Assembly (NCBI GenBank): GCA_023301725.1 | Contig: JALZUD010000085.1 | Location: 1 to 34,852 of the forward strand | Direction: 5' to 3' | Length of the DNA stretch: 34,852 nt | DNA from: Granulosicoccus sp. | GTDB lineage: Bacteria; Pseudomonadota; Gammaproteobacteria; Granulosicoccales; Granulosicoccaceae | Part shown: piece after piece, positions 8,227 to 16,197 of the stretch | Layout: each line of letters starts with the position of its first letter | Position numbering within the stretch: the stretch's first letter is position 1 | Notes under the pieces: model-generated | Database searches by the model: none | The model's input: only the letters and a program-made list of their open reading frames with translations | What the model was told of the DNA's origin: nothing | Position numbers and translations under genes: made by a program

Positions 8227-8949
8227 ATGCCTGATTTGTTTGCCAATTGGCATTATTTGTCATTAGCCGAAGGTGCGTGGGGCATGAATATGCTCCGCGG
8301 CCTGCTGAGCACCCTACACATTGCGCTTGGTGCATATGCACTGGGGATGATCATTGGTTTTGGCGGTGCCTTGGGTAAAATCAACGGTGGTGTTATCACG
8401 CGCTGGTTACTCGAGATCTACACAACGATTATTCGCGCAGTTCCAGAGCTGGTGCTTATCTTGTTGTTGTATTACGCAGGTACTGGGGCTATCAATGCAC
8501 TGCTAGATTCCATGGGTTACCGGCCCATAGATATTAGCGGCCTGGTGGCGGGTATTGCTGTACTGGGGATTGTGCAAGGGGCCTATGCAACGGAGGTGCT
8601 GCGTGGCGCTATGCTCGCAGTGCCCCAAGGGCAAACCGAGGCTGCAAGGGCCTTTGGAATGTCACGTTGGCAAACGCTGCGCAGAATTACAGTACCCGCC
8701 ATGTTGCCACTGGCCCTGCCGGGTCTATCCAATCTTTGGCTTATCGTAACTAAAGACACCGCTCTATTGGCAGTGGTTGGGTTCTCAGAGCTAGCACTGA
8801 CAACACGTCAGGCTGCAGGCTCCACACGTGCTTATTTCACCTTCTTTTTAGCCGCTGCGTGTTTGTATTTGTTGGTTACGCTGGTGTCCAATCAGATATT
8901 CAGAGCGATTGAACGCCGTTCAAGGCGCGGCCAGCCGGAGTCAGTTTGA
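8227..8949 (+). CDS. Polar amino acid ABC permease subunit 1 (HisQ/OccQ type)
   Basis: Inner-membrane permease, about 240 aa from the ATG at 8227. An in-frame TTG at 8170 would add 19 Cys-rich residues unlike the family. Hydrophobic segments alternate with short loops, and the HisMQ-type motifs are present: RGLLSTLHIALGAY at the first membrane segment, TTIIRAVPELVLILLLYY, and the ATPase-coupling EAA loop ATEVLRGAMLAVPQGQTEAARAFGMSRWQTLRRI (the EAARAFG core is clear). The C-terminus is basic and cytoplasmic. It ends in a TGATG junction with the second permease, so translation of the two is probably coupled. Confidence 0.92.
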   Translation: MPDLFANWHYLSLAEGAWGMNMLRGLLSTLHIALGAYALGMIIGFGGALGKINGGVITRWLLEIYTTIIRAVPELVLILLLYYAGTGAINALLDSMGYRPIDISGLVAGIAVLGIVQGAYATEVLRGAMLAVPQGQTEAARAFGMSRWQTLRRITVPAMLPLALPGLSNLWLIVTKDTALLAVVGFSELALTTRQAAGSTRAYFTFFLAAACLYLLVTLVSNQIFRAIERRSRRGQPESV

Positions 8950-9638
8950 TGCAGTGGTACTGGCTTCCTGAATACTTGCCTAAGTTTTTAGACGGTATTG
9001 TTCTTACTCTGCAGTTGCTTAGTATCTCCATTGTGCTGGGCATGTCATTAGCCATACCTATCGGTTTGGTGCAAGTGACAGGGCCACGCTGGCTGGCAGC
9101 GTTAGCGCGTGGATTTTGTACAGTGATCCGTGGCACGCCGTTATTAATACAACTATGGTTGCTTTACTACGGTCTTGGTACCTTGTTTCCTTTGGTGCCT
9201 GGTATTCGTGAAAGCTTCATGTGGCCGATCTTGAGAGACGCATTTCCCTACGCTATTCTTGCCTTTTCATTGAGTGTGGCAGGCTATGAAGGCGAGGTGA
9301 TGCGTGGCGCATTCAAAAGCGTGCCCAAAGGTGAGCTGGAAGCTGCCAGTGCCTTTGGCATGAGCCGTTTTACTCGCTTACGACGCATCTGGCTGCCGCG
9401 CGCATTACAGAATGTGTTGCCCACGCTGGCTGGCGAATTTGTACTTACCCTAAAATCTACGCCGCTGGCTGCTACTATCACTGTGTATGAAGTGTATGGC
9501 GTGGGTTCAATTGTGCGTCAGGAAACGTACAGAACGTACGAGCCTTTACTTTTGGTTGCGGGAATTTATATTCTATTAACCGCTGTTCTTGTGCTGCTGT
9601 TTCGTTGGTTGGAATCACGGGTTCCGCGACCAGTTTAG
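8949..9638 (+). CDS. Polar amino acid ABC permease subunit 2 (HisM/OccM type)
   Basis: Second inner-membrane permease, 229 aa from the ATG at 8949, whose A is the last base of the upstream stop codon (TGATG). A TTG one codon earlier is possible but less likely. The family motifs are GIVLTLQLLSISIVLG, CTVIRGTPLLIQLWLLYYGL, and the EAA loop GEVMRGAFKSVPKGELEAASAFGMSR followed by LRRIWLPRALQNVLPTLAGE. It completes a heterodimeric channel with the 8227 product, driven by the 6370 ATPase and fed by the 7332 binding protein. It ends 30 bp before the convergent gene at 9669. Confidence 0.92.
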   Translation: MQWYWLPEYLPKFLDGIVLTLQLLSISIVLGMSLAIPIGLVQVTGPRWLAALARGFCTVIRGTPLLIQLWLLYYGLGTLFPLVPGIRESFMWPILRDAFPYAILAFSLSVAGYEGEVMRGAFKSVPKGELEAASAFGMSRFTRLRRIWLPRALQNVLPTLAGEFVLTLKSTPLAATITVYEVYGVGSIVRQETYRTYEPLLLVAGIYILLTAVLVLLFRWLESRVPRPV

Positions 9639-9668
9639 GAAAAAACTAGACTCTCCTCAAAACTATTA

Positions 9669-10742
9669 TTACGGCTGTTGACGAGCTGGCAAAGGCATCC
9701 AATCGGGAGCTGCAACATCAGAATGGGCAAACGAGGGTACCTGTTCCTCTAAATCTGACATGCTCAGGATATCTTGCTCTATGAGCATCTCGCGGGTAAT
9801 AAGCGTAGGTGGCACAACAATCCGGGAGCCGGGATTCTCATTCGCTATGAGCATCGCCAGGGCGCGCACTGAAACCTCACCCACACTGGCAGGGTTTGTT
9901 GCAGCTGTAGCAGCCCATGCGCTGTCTCGTTTGCGCATGGATGTGATGTTGGCGTTGGAAATATCTGCACCATAGATTTTTACCTGTCCATTCATATCCA
10001 GCTCATCAAGCGCTAAATCCACACCTTTGGCAAATTCGTCGTACGGGGCGAACATCACCGTAATGTCTGGGTTTTCCTGCAATGCGCTCATCGCCAACTT
10101 GGCATTTGAAACCGCAATAGGACTTTCAAGTTGCCCAAATTGGGCTTTTTCTATAATCCCGGGATAGAGCTCTTTATATTCTTGCCATACTTCATCACGG
10201 CGATCTAGCGGATCGATATCAGGCACATAGACGTAGCCCGCATTAAATGACGTGCCGTTTTCTGTAATAGCGTGTTCAAGAGCCAAACGTGCCAGTGTGA
10301 AATCGGATTGAGTGATTAGAGGTACTTCAGGGTGATCAATATCGACATCGAACGCCACCACCTTGATGCCTTTATCCAATGCACGTTGCACGGCTGGCTG
10401 CAACAATGAGCGTACGCCGTGTTCAATGATGATGCCATCAACACCCAGCGCCACTGCCTGATTTATCATGTCAGCCTGTAGTGCAGCATCTTGCACACTA
10501 TCCATAACACGTAAGCGAATTCCCAGTGCTTCAGCTTGACGTTCCACACCACGGCGGTAGGCATCAAAAAAATCACCAGTTGATAAATAACGCACTAGTG
10601 CAATTCGAATTTTGGAAGGGTTGTCGAAAGGCGCCGGTATCTCAGTGGCCGGAGTTTCATCGGCTATGACGGGCGTGGCTATCGATGCGCCTAGTCCCAC
10701 GCTAAATATTAGGTAGGCTAACAGGCTGCGCAGACATCTCAT
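9669..10742 (-). CDS. Orphan periplasmic sugar-type binding protein (Peripla_BP_4)
   Basis: A 357-aa exported protein with a signal peptide ending near VIADE. The mature part has the ribose/galactose-binding-protein pattern: KIRIALVRYLSTGDFFDAYRRGVERQAEALG, then QADMINQAVALGVDGIIIEHG, IKVVAFDVDID, and a late KIYGADISNANITSMRK with a following WAATAATNPASVG. These match Peripla_BP_4 (family 2 solute-binding) proteins. There is no ABC ATPase or permease for it nearby; the importer genes on the other side are of the amino acid type. It might work with a distant transporter or as the ligand sensor of a membrane receptor. Two inverted repeats sit in its promoter region. Confidence 0.82.
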   Translation of the reverse strand: MRCLRSLLAYLIFSVGLGASIATPVIADETPATEIPAPFDNPSKIRIALVRYLSTGDFFDAYRRGVERQAEALGIRLRVMDSVQDAALQADMINQAVALGVDGIIIEHGVRSLLQPAVQRALDKGIKVVAFDVDIDHPEVPLITQSDFTLARLALEHAITENGTSFNAGYVYVPDIDPLDRRDEVWQEYKELYPGIIEKAQFGQLESPIAVSNAKLAMSALQENPDITVMFAPYDEFAKGVDLALDELDMNGQVKIYGADISNANITSMRKRDSAWAATAATNPASVGEVSVRALAMLIANENPGSRIVVPPTLITREMLIEQDILSMSDLEEQVPSFAHSDVAAPDWMPLPARQQP

Positions 10743-10770
10743 TTTGTAAGTTCCAGTTACTAGCGAATCT

Positions 10771-10813
10771 TCAGTAAACTGATCCTGAATTTACTGACTA
10801 CTCAAAGAGTAGT
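10771..10813. promoter_or_regulatory. Adjacent inverted repeats in the divergent promoter region
   Basis: TCAGTAAA (10771-10778) and TTTACTGA (10790-10797) form a perfect 8-bp inverted repeat with an 11-bp spacer. Immediately next to it ACTACTC (10797-10803) and GAGTAGT (10807-10813) form a 7-bp inverted repeat with a 3-bp spacer. Both lie between the divergent starts of the orphan binding protein (10742) and the VWA gene (10899). They are candidate operator sites; which regulator would bind is unknown. Confidence 0.45.
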
Positions 10814-10898
10814 TCAAAGTGCGCTAATTTAACAATTATTTTAATTGCAGGTTAAAAACACTGACTTGAGGGGAGACCCCGGGGGACGTCATTACATC

Positions 10899-11618
10899 AT
10901 GTCGACAAAAAAAATCACGGCTGCGGCGAACGATGTACTTACCAGCAAAGCCGATGTAGATTCCTTTCTCGATGCGGTGAAGCAAACACCACCAACTGCT
11001 GTGTCTGAAGGTCGTGGACGACTGGTGTTTTCGCTCGATGCAACCGCCAGCAGGCAAGCAACCTGGGATCATGCAATGTCCTTGCAGAACGCCATGTTTA
11101 TGAACACAAGAGGTATCGGCGAGCTTGACGTGCAGCTCGCGTACTACCGTGGCTTCGACGAGTGTCGAGCATCGCCCTGGTTGCGCGATGCGGATCAGGT
11201 CGTGGGTATGATGAAAAAGGTCAGTTGTCTTGCGGGTACCACTCAAATTCATCGATTGCTTAAGCATGGGTTGGCTGAGGCGCGAAAAATGCCTGTTCAG
11301 GCGCTCGTCTTTATCGGGGATTGCGTTGAAGAGGATGTTGATCTGCTGGGTAATCTGGCGGGGCAATGCAAGCTGTTGGGTATGCCTTTGTTTATTTTTC
11401 AGGAGGGACGTAACACTCAGGCCGAACGGGCATTCAAGCAAATGGCTGCGTTGTCTGGCGGTGCGCATTGCCGGTTTGACGAATCGTCAGCACACGCCCT
11501 GGGTAACTTGCTGAACGCGGTCGCAGCTTATGCCGCGGGGGGAAGGGTGGCTTTGCAGCGATTGAAAACGCAGGGTTCTGGGCAAGCTAGTGCGCTATTG
11601 CAGCAGCTCGATAAGTAG
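10899..11618 (+). CDS. VWA domain protein
   Basis: A protein of about 239 aa from the ATG at 10899. An earlier in-frame TTG at 10845 would add residues of non-protein character. After an N-terminal helix region the von Willebrand A fold is apparent: RGRLVFSLDATASRQATWDHA contains the metal-ion-dependent adhesion motif D-x-T/A-x-S, VQLAYYRGFDEC follows, then a conserved Gly-Thr (AGTTQIHRLLKHGL) and ALVFIGDCVEED. There is no signal peptide or membrane segment, so it is probably cytoplasmic. The strings GGGGAG, ACCCCGGGGG just before the ATG can form a GC-rich hairpin and may limit translation. The family is common next to unrelated genes; function unknown. Confidence 0.78.
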   Translation: MSTKKITAAANDVLTSKADVDSFLDAVKQTPPTAVSEGRGRLVFSLDATASRQATWDHAMSLQNAMFMNTRGIGELDVQLAYYRGFDECRASPWLRDADQVVGMMKKVSCLAGTTQIHRLLKHGLAEARKMPVQALVFIGDCVEEDVDLLGNLAGQCKLLGMPLFIFQEGRNTQAERAFKQMAALSGGAHCRFDESSAHALGNLLNAVAAYAAGGRVALQRLKTQGSGQASALLQQLDK

Positions 11619-11797
11619 TGTGTGAGGCAAGTTCATCTATTTTGAATCGTTACTTATGCGTGAAAACTTCTCAACAAAATTTCTATATACTGTGAACTTA
11701 TCGAAAAACACTGGGTCTGAAGTGATCCAAGTGAAACATTCTTGTCGACAATCGCACGCCCAACAGTCGTGCGGCAAACACCATAGAGGAAGCAGTC

Positions 11798-12334
11798 TTG
11801 AAAAATTCCCTGATTATCAAAGCCACTACTATTTTATCGCTAACTGCGATCATCGCAGGGTGTGCAACCATTACTGCGCCGTTCCGCGATCCGGATCCTC
11901 GTTGGGCCGATTACAAAAGCTGGACTCAAGTTACTGCAGACGAAGTCGGCACAGGTAACCCCACTGGTTTTCTGGGTGGTGTACACATGGGCGACGAAGG
12001 TTTCCGTGAAGTTTACGCCAACGATATTGCTCTGGAAACACTCATGGGCGAAGCCCCGTACAACTTTCCTGAAGGTTCGGTCATCGTAAAAGAGCAGTAC
12101 GCTAACGAAGCAGATTGGGCAGCAGGCCGTAAAGCAGCACACACTGTCAGCATCAAGGTGTCATCTAGCGAAACGTCTCAAAAATCTGACTGGATGTGGG
12201 CAGGTGGCCTCAAAGCGGCTGCTGGCGAAAGTGAATTCTGCGCAGGCTGCCATTCCATCGCGGAACTACGTGGCCAAGGCGATTACGTTTTCACTAACGG
12301 CGACTTCCTGAGAAAGCAAGCTGCAGAAAAGTAG
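11798..12334 (+). CDS. Cytochrome P460-like c-type lipoprotein
   Basis: A 178-aa protein starting at a TTG (11798) with AGAGGA at 11785-11790. The signal peptide ends in a lipobox, IIAGC, with Cys22 for lipidation. The body has the order of cytochrome P460-type proteins: W.DYKSWTQVTADEVGTG, VYANDIALETLM, FPEGSVIVKEQY, SDWMWAGGLKAA, then a single haem attachment site CAGCH (148-152) and DYVFTN. P460 proteins oxidise hydroxylamine or detoxify nitrogen oxides using a cross-linked haem; this could be such an enzyme or a simple electron carrier anchored in a membrane. The lysine that makes the cross-link cannot be assigned from sequence alone. It is alone in its transcription unit. Confidence 0.75.
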   Translation: MKNSLIIKATTILSLTAIIAGCATITAPFRDPDPRWADYKSWTQVTADEVGTGNPTGFLGGVHMGDEGFREVYANDIALETLMGEAPYNFPEGSVIVKEQYANEADWAAGRKAAHTVSIKVSSSETSQKSDWMWAGGLKAAAGESEFCAGCHSIAELRGQGDYVFTNGDFLRKQAAEK

Positions 12335-12396
12335 CTTCTACCGGTTAGGTCCTCAAAGCGCTCCGTTGCCCACATATTGAGCAGCTGAGCGCTGAG

Positions 12397-12455
12397 TTGC
12401 AAACGTGGCGTAGCGCTGCGTTTGCAAGTCGTTATCTTCCAAGTCGTTATCTTCA
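12397..12455. terminator. Hairpin and direct repeat between convergent genes
   Basis: TTGCAAACG (12397-12405) and CGTTTGCAA (12419-12427) form a perfect 9-bp stem with a 13-nt loop that is itself partly self-complementary. A near-perfect 14- to 15-bp direct repeat of aagtcgttatcttcc follows at 12426-12440 and 12441-12455. It sits between the ends of the P460 gene and polB, where a bidirectional terminator would be expected, but no T-run follows on either strand. Confidence 0.4.
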
Positions 12456-12459
12456 TCGA

Positions 12460-15222
12460 TCAAAACATTTGTAATTGTGCATCCGTAATTCGCGCAAAGC
12501 TGGTATCCATAAATTGAAGGATACCGTCTGCCGCTGGAGCTAGCTGCTTATCCAGATAGTGCTGGTAGTCAATACTTGATACCATGGCCTCGACAGGTTC
12601 GGGCCCATTACGTGTAATCACATACCTAATCGTGTTGCCTACAGGCCTCAAAGCCTGCAACTTGCGTGCAGCCTTTATGTGTGGCGGCACATTGCGTTCA
12701 TAGTCGCTTAGGTTGCGTCTTATGCGTTTACGATAAATCAGCTCCTCATCCAACTCCCCAGCCAGCAGTTTTGTCGCGCATAGCCTTACAAATTCCTCAA
12801 ACGGCTGCCCGTTAAACACTCGGCGAAATAGCTCCTGCTGGAAATTTCTTGCCAGCGGCGTCCAGTCTGTGCGGGCTGCCTCGAGTCCTTTGACGACCAA
12901 TTTGGCTGATTGCAGTGATGTGCTTTTATTGCCGCCTACATTTGCACTTAGATCAGCACTAACGTCAGCACTAACGTCAGCACTCACATCAGCACTCACA
13001 TCAGCACTCACATCAGCACTCACATCAGCACTCACATCAGCGCTCACATCAGCGCTCACATCAGCGCTCACATCAGCGCTTAGATCAGCACTCCCATCTG
13101 CACTTAAATCAGCACTTAGGCCTGCATAGCGCTTCTTACTGCCTGTTGGCATACCTCTTACCGTGGGCATGAAAAAACGCAGATAGTGCGTCTCGTACTC
13201 CACTTCCAGATTCGAGTCTATGCGATAACGCGTTTGCAACTCGTTGCGCCACCAGCTATTGAGCCCGTGCATCAGCTTCTTACCGACACGGGCAGCGTCT
13301 GAGTCCAGTGAAGATTCGCCCAGCCAGACAAATACCGAATCGGTGTCGCCGTAGATGACCTCATAGCCCTCGGCCTCTATCCAGTCGCGTGATTGTTGAA
13401 TAATTTCGTGGCCACGACGCGTGATACTCGAAGCCAATTGCTGCGAATAAAATCTGCATCCAGAGGTTCCGAGCACACCATAGAACGAATTCATGATGAT
13501 TTTAATCGCCTGTGACAAAGGTGCATTCTTTTGCTGTTTAGCGTCGTCTCGTGAGGCCCACAAAGCTTCTATAAGCTGTGGAAGAATTGATTGCTCACGA
13601 GAGAAAGTGGCGTCGACAAACCCGGGGACAGGATCATCGCCCGGCACCGCCAATCCCAAAGGATCGATGTAGAACGTGCGAATAATGCTGGGATAAAGAC
13701 TTTTAAAATCCAGCACCAACACATTTCGGTACAGTCCTGGCCTAGAGTCTAGTACGTAGCCGCCTGGACTGCCAGAGTCGGCAGCCTCTGTTCGCACATC
13801 AGGAGCAACGTACCCCTTACGATGCAGTTTGGGTAGATATAAATTATCGAACGCTGCAACCGAGCCGCCTAATCTGTCTAACGCAAGCCCTGTGAGATTA
13901 GCTCGACTGATCGCAAAGTTGAGCAGGTCCGCCTTAATGAAAATCTCATTAACCAAAGTGCAGTCGCGCAGGTTGTAATCAGCCAGTTGCGGTTTGTCGT
14001 TAGTAAACAAGTGATTGATCGTAGCAACCTTGTCTTGCTCTGAACTAATCAGCTTGCCATTGCCCAATAACTCGTGTGACACATTGTCTAGCGAAAAGCT
14101 GTCAAAGCTCCAGAAACCTGCTTTGAGTTGATCAATTCCATCGAGCACGGCACGCCCTGGCACGCGCGCCACACGCGGTGACCCCGGGTTACCGGGTGGC
14201 AGCACAACAGCCTTCTGATTTGCCCGCCCAAGCCGGCACGCGATGCCTAAGTCCTGGCACTTGTTACTGATGAAATTCAGATCGAAGTTGACCACAGCCC
14301 ATCCTGTAAGCACATCAGGATCAGCCACTTGAATCCAGTCGAAAAAACGGTTTAGCAGTTCGGTTTCTGATGCACATAAAACCAAGAGATAGTCATGGCG
14401 CTCAATGGGCTCACCATCACCAATCATAAAAACGATGTGGCGATAGTTGTCAACGTGATTACAGAAAGTAGTATTTTTGGGGTTTGTTTTTGTGTTTTTT
14501 TCATTGTTTGTCACCGTGTTTTTTTCAGCGTTATTTTCCGTGTCCGTGTCCGTGTCCGTGTCCGTGTCCTTGTCTGTGTCTGTGTCTGTGTCTGTGTCTG
14601 TGTCTGAAATTGCATCGGAGCTTACGCTTCTATGAGCGGCATTGTCTGCCATTGGCAAAGCAGATTTCATCGTGTGTTGCGTGTCAGACGCAGGCCCCTG
14701 CAATTGCGTACGGGCGTCAGCTTGAGTGGCTGCCGCTATTGAATACAATTGTCGTGTACGACCTCGTGTTTCAATATCGATTGCAATAGATTTCAGGTTT
14801 GGCTGATACTCACTGGCGCTAAGTTTCGGGTTAGTGACTTGCAGGTAACCTGCGCGCTCGTGCACCTCTCCCTCGAGGGTAAAAGGTGCGCGAATGAAGC
14901 GCTCCATAAGATACCGATCGGCGGGTTTGATGTCAGATTCGCACAGCGGCAGATCGCTCTGACGCAAAGCTTGCAATTGTCGTTGCTGGAAGAAATACAA
15001 CGCGTCTACCGGACCACGGTGAATAAGCGATAACTCAACGGGTTTTCGCTCAACACCTTTGGGTAGATTCACACGCTGGGAGCGCTCGATGAAGCACACT
15101 GCACGCTGCGCCTCAATAACAATTTGAACAGCCCCTTGCTCACTACTGGCCCAGAAAACCAGTTCTACACCGGTAGGCGTATCACGCCACTGGCGGGTCA
15201 GTAGGTAGGCTTCAAGCTTCAT
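12460..15222 (-). CDS. polB: DNA polymerase II (family B) with two repeat inserts
   Basis: Family B polymerase with 3'-5' proofreading, used in translesion synthesis and replication restart. Exonuclease motifs: ExoI AIDIETRG (near residue 148), ExoII WAVVNFDLNF, ExoIII YNLRDCTL. Polymerase motifs: A DFKSLYPSII, B IIMNSFYGVLG, C YGDTDSVFV; then GSKKRYAGL and VKGLEAARTDWTPLA as in the E. coli enzyme. At 920 aa it exceeds E. coli Pol II (783 aa), largely because of two low-complexity inserts: a (DT)n plus Asn/Lys/Thr-rich tract after ExoI (about residues 190-250), and an (SADV)n tract (about residues 703-762) placed between KRYAGL and LVVKGLE. All catalytic residues remain, so the protein is probably active. 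The ATG at 15222 faces the divergent gene at 15340. I found no clear LexA box upstream. Confidence 0.95.
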   Translation of the reverse strand: MKLEAYLLTRQWRDTPTGVELVFWASSEQGAVQIVIEAQRAVCFIERSQRVNLPKGVERKPVELSLIHRGPVDALYFFQQRQLQALRQSDLPLCESDIKPADRYLMERFIRAPFTLEGEVHERAGYLQVTNPKLSASEYQPNLKSIAIDIETRGRTRQLYSIAAATQADARTQLQGPASDTQHTMKSALPMADNAAHRSVSSDAISDTDTDTDTDTDKDTDTDTDTDTENNAEKNTVTNNEKNTKTNPKNTTFCNHVDNYRHIVFMIGDGEPIERHDYLLVLCASETELLNRFFDWIQVADPDVLTGWAVVNFDLNFISNKCQDLGIACRLGRANQKAVVLPPGNPGSPRVARVPGRAVLDGIDQLKAGFWSFDSFSLDNVSHELLGNGKLISSEQDKVATINHLFTNDKPQLADYNLRDCTLVNEIFIKADLLNFAISRANLTGLALDRLGGSVAAFDNLYLPKLHRKGYVAPDVRTEAADSGSPGGYVLDSRPGLYRNVLVLDFKSLYPSIIRTFYIDPLGLAVPGDDPVPGFVDATFSREQSILPQLIEALWASRDDAKQQKNAPLSQAIKIIMNSFYGVLGTSGCRFYSQQLASSITRRGHEIIQQSRDWIEAEGYEVIYGDTDSVFVWLGESSLDSDAARVGKKLMHGLNSWWRNELQTRYRIDSNLEVEYETHYLRFFMPTVRGMPTGSKKRYAGLSADLSADGSADLSADVSADVSADVSADVSADVSADVSADVSADVSADVSADVSADLSANVGGNKSTSLQSAKLVVKGLEAARTDWTPLARNFQQELFRRVFNGQPFEEFVRLCATKLLAGELDEELIYRKRIRRNLSDYERNVPPHIKAARKLQALRPVGNTIRYVITRNGPEPVEAMVSSIDYQHYLDKQLAPAADGILQFMDTSFARITDAQLQMF
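12937..13116 (-). repeat. polB: 12-bp coding tandem repeat (SADV)n within polB
   Basis: Fifteen consecutive 12-bp units, each encoding Ser-Ala-Asp-Val or a one-residue variant (SADL, SADG, SANV). On the plus strand the middle is four copies of cacatcagcact followed by four of cacatcagcgct, flanked by diverged units. The block of identical subtypes points to recent unit duplication. It interrupts the conserved stretch after polymerase motif C. Confidence 0.95.
14539..14604 (-). repeat. polB: 6-bp coding tandem repeat (Asp-Thr)n within polB
   Basis: Eleven 6-bp units: on the plus strand cgtgtc five times, cttgtc once, tgtgtc five times. They encode five Asp-Thr, one Asp-Lys and five Asp-Thr. 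The array sits in the exonuclease domain between motifs ExoI and ExoII, inside a larger Asn/Lys/Thr-rich insert. Confidence 0.95.
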
Positions 15223-15339
15223 GGCGCACAGTGTACTGGACCTGTGCTGCTTGCGTGTTGAACGTCACAGAAGCGGGGCTGCGTGCAAATTGCAAAGCTA
15301 TCAAGGGTACACTTAGGGCTATTGGAAGGAAGCGTTTAC

Positions 15340-16029
15340 ATGATTCGATATCTGCCTGGCATCATCCTCATTCAGCTCGTCACGTTTGCTCTTTTGTGGG
15401 TGAATCGTGCGGCTGAGCCCAAAGAGCTGCTAACGCTGGTTGCTTTGCCAGCGTGTTTGCTGTCTTTAGTTACTGCTCTGTGGTTCTCTGCCATTAGTCG
15501 CAGTCAAACGCATAAAGCGCACAGCGAGCTGGTAGAAAAACATTTTAAAGAGCGTGAGAAATTGACACAGGCGCTTGAACGCCAGCGGGCTGATGTGATG
15601 CAAAAAGCCAGCGCCGATCAAGCAAAGTTAATTGAACGTGCCAGTAGCGATCAAGCCAAATTGATTGAACGTGCCAGCAGTGAGCGCGAAAAGCTGGTGC
15701 AGAAAACCCACCGAGACATGATTAAAGCAGAACGGCGAGCGAGCCGCTCTGCCAATATGAAAGTGGGTGCCGCATTTTCACTGGTCACTGTGGCAGGTGT
15801 TGGCTTGTTGTTTATTCAATTTATGACATTGGGCTTGCTAACCATCACCGCCGCTAGCGGTGCTCTAGGTGGCTACCTGCTGCGCTGGAAACAAACGCGA
15901 AACATGATGCAATTGCACTATGAGTCTGAAGACGCACAGCTGCCGGACTCAAAAGACAATCCACGCCTGATTGGCAAAGGAAGCTCTGCAAAAAAGAGCT
16001 ACTCTGACAATTCGAAAAACAACGCGTAA
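15340..16029 (+). CDS. Membrane protein with a central coiled coil
   Basis: About 229 aa from the ATG at 15340, which has GGAAGGA at 15324-15330; an earlier in-frame GTG at 15283 lacks one. Two N-terminal hydrophobic segments (YLPGIILIQLVTFALLWV and TLVALPACLLSLVTALWF) precede a charged helix of about 90 residues with 11-residue repeats of the DQAKLIERASS type. Two more hydrophobic segments follow (VGAAFSLVTVAGVGLLFIQF and LGLLTITAASGALGGYLL), then a polar tail. The coil would sit in the cytoplasm or periplasm as a hairpin between membrane pairs. I do not recognise a family. The secretin gene lies 168 bp downstream on the same strand; a functional link is only a guess. Confidence 0.65.
   Translation: MIRYLPGIILIQLVTFALLWVNRAAEPKELLTLVALPACLLSLVTALWFSAISRSQTHKAHSELVEKHFKEREKLTQALERQRADVMQKASADQAKLIERASSDQAKLIERASSEREKLVQKTHRDMIKAERRASRSANMKVGAAFSLVTVAGVGLLFIQFMTLGLLTITAASGALGGYLLRWKQTRNMMQLHYESEDAQLPDSKDNPRLIGKGSSAKKSYSDNSKNNA
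15616..15681 (+). repeat. 33-bp duplication in the coiled coil
   Basis: Two 33-bp units (15616-15648 and 15649-15681) encode two identical 11-residue units beginning DQAKLIERASS. An 11-residue period is compatible with an extended coiled coil. Confidence 0.85.
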
Positions 16030-16095
16030 CTAGTGTGTTCAAAAATGTTGTCTCATTTGCTCGTCTTGCGAACTGACGCAAAACAATAAATTTTC

Positions 16096-16185
16096 ATGTC
16101 GGGTAAACTCGGCGCTCAGGCAGGGAATGCCTGCGAGTTGGTGCAACGGATTTTGCATCAAACGCGTTCAAGATGAGCGCCAAAT
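16096..16185 (+). promoter_or_regulatory. Structured leader upstream of the secretin gene
   Basis: The leader contains a hairpin CAGGCA-GGGAA-TGCCTG and an enclosing 7-bp pair GGCGCTC with GAGCGCC about 60 bases apart, ending just before the ribosome-binding site AAAGGGA. I looked for the conserved cores of common riboswitches, including the c-di-GMP type, and did not find one. Confidence 0.35.
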
Positions 16186-16197
16186 GAAAGGGATATC

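Noticed and set aside
12869..14607. Plus-strand open frames over the two polB repeats (Ala/Leu/Thr/Ser- and Cys/Val-rich)
   Set aside because: They come from repeats lacking stops on the opposite strand; the minus strand carries all polymerase motifs.
15222..15270. LexA box upstream of polB
   Set aside because: The half-sites found (ACAG then CTGT) are in the wrong order for the CTGT-N8-ACAG consensus.
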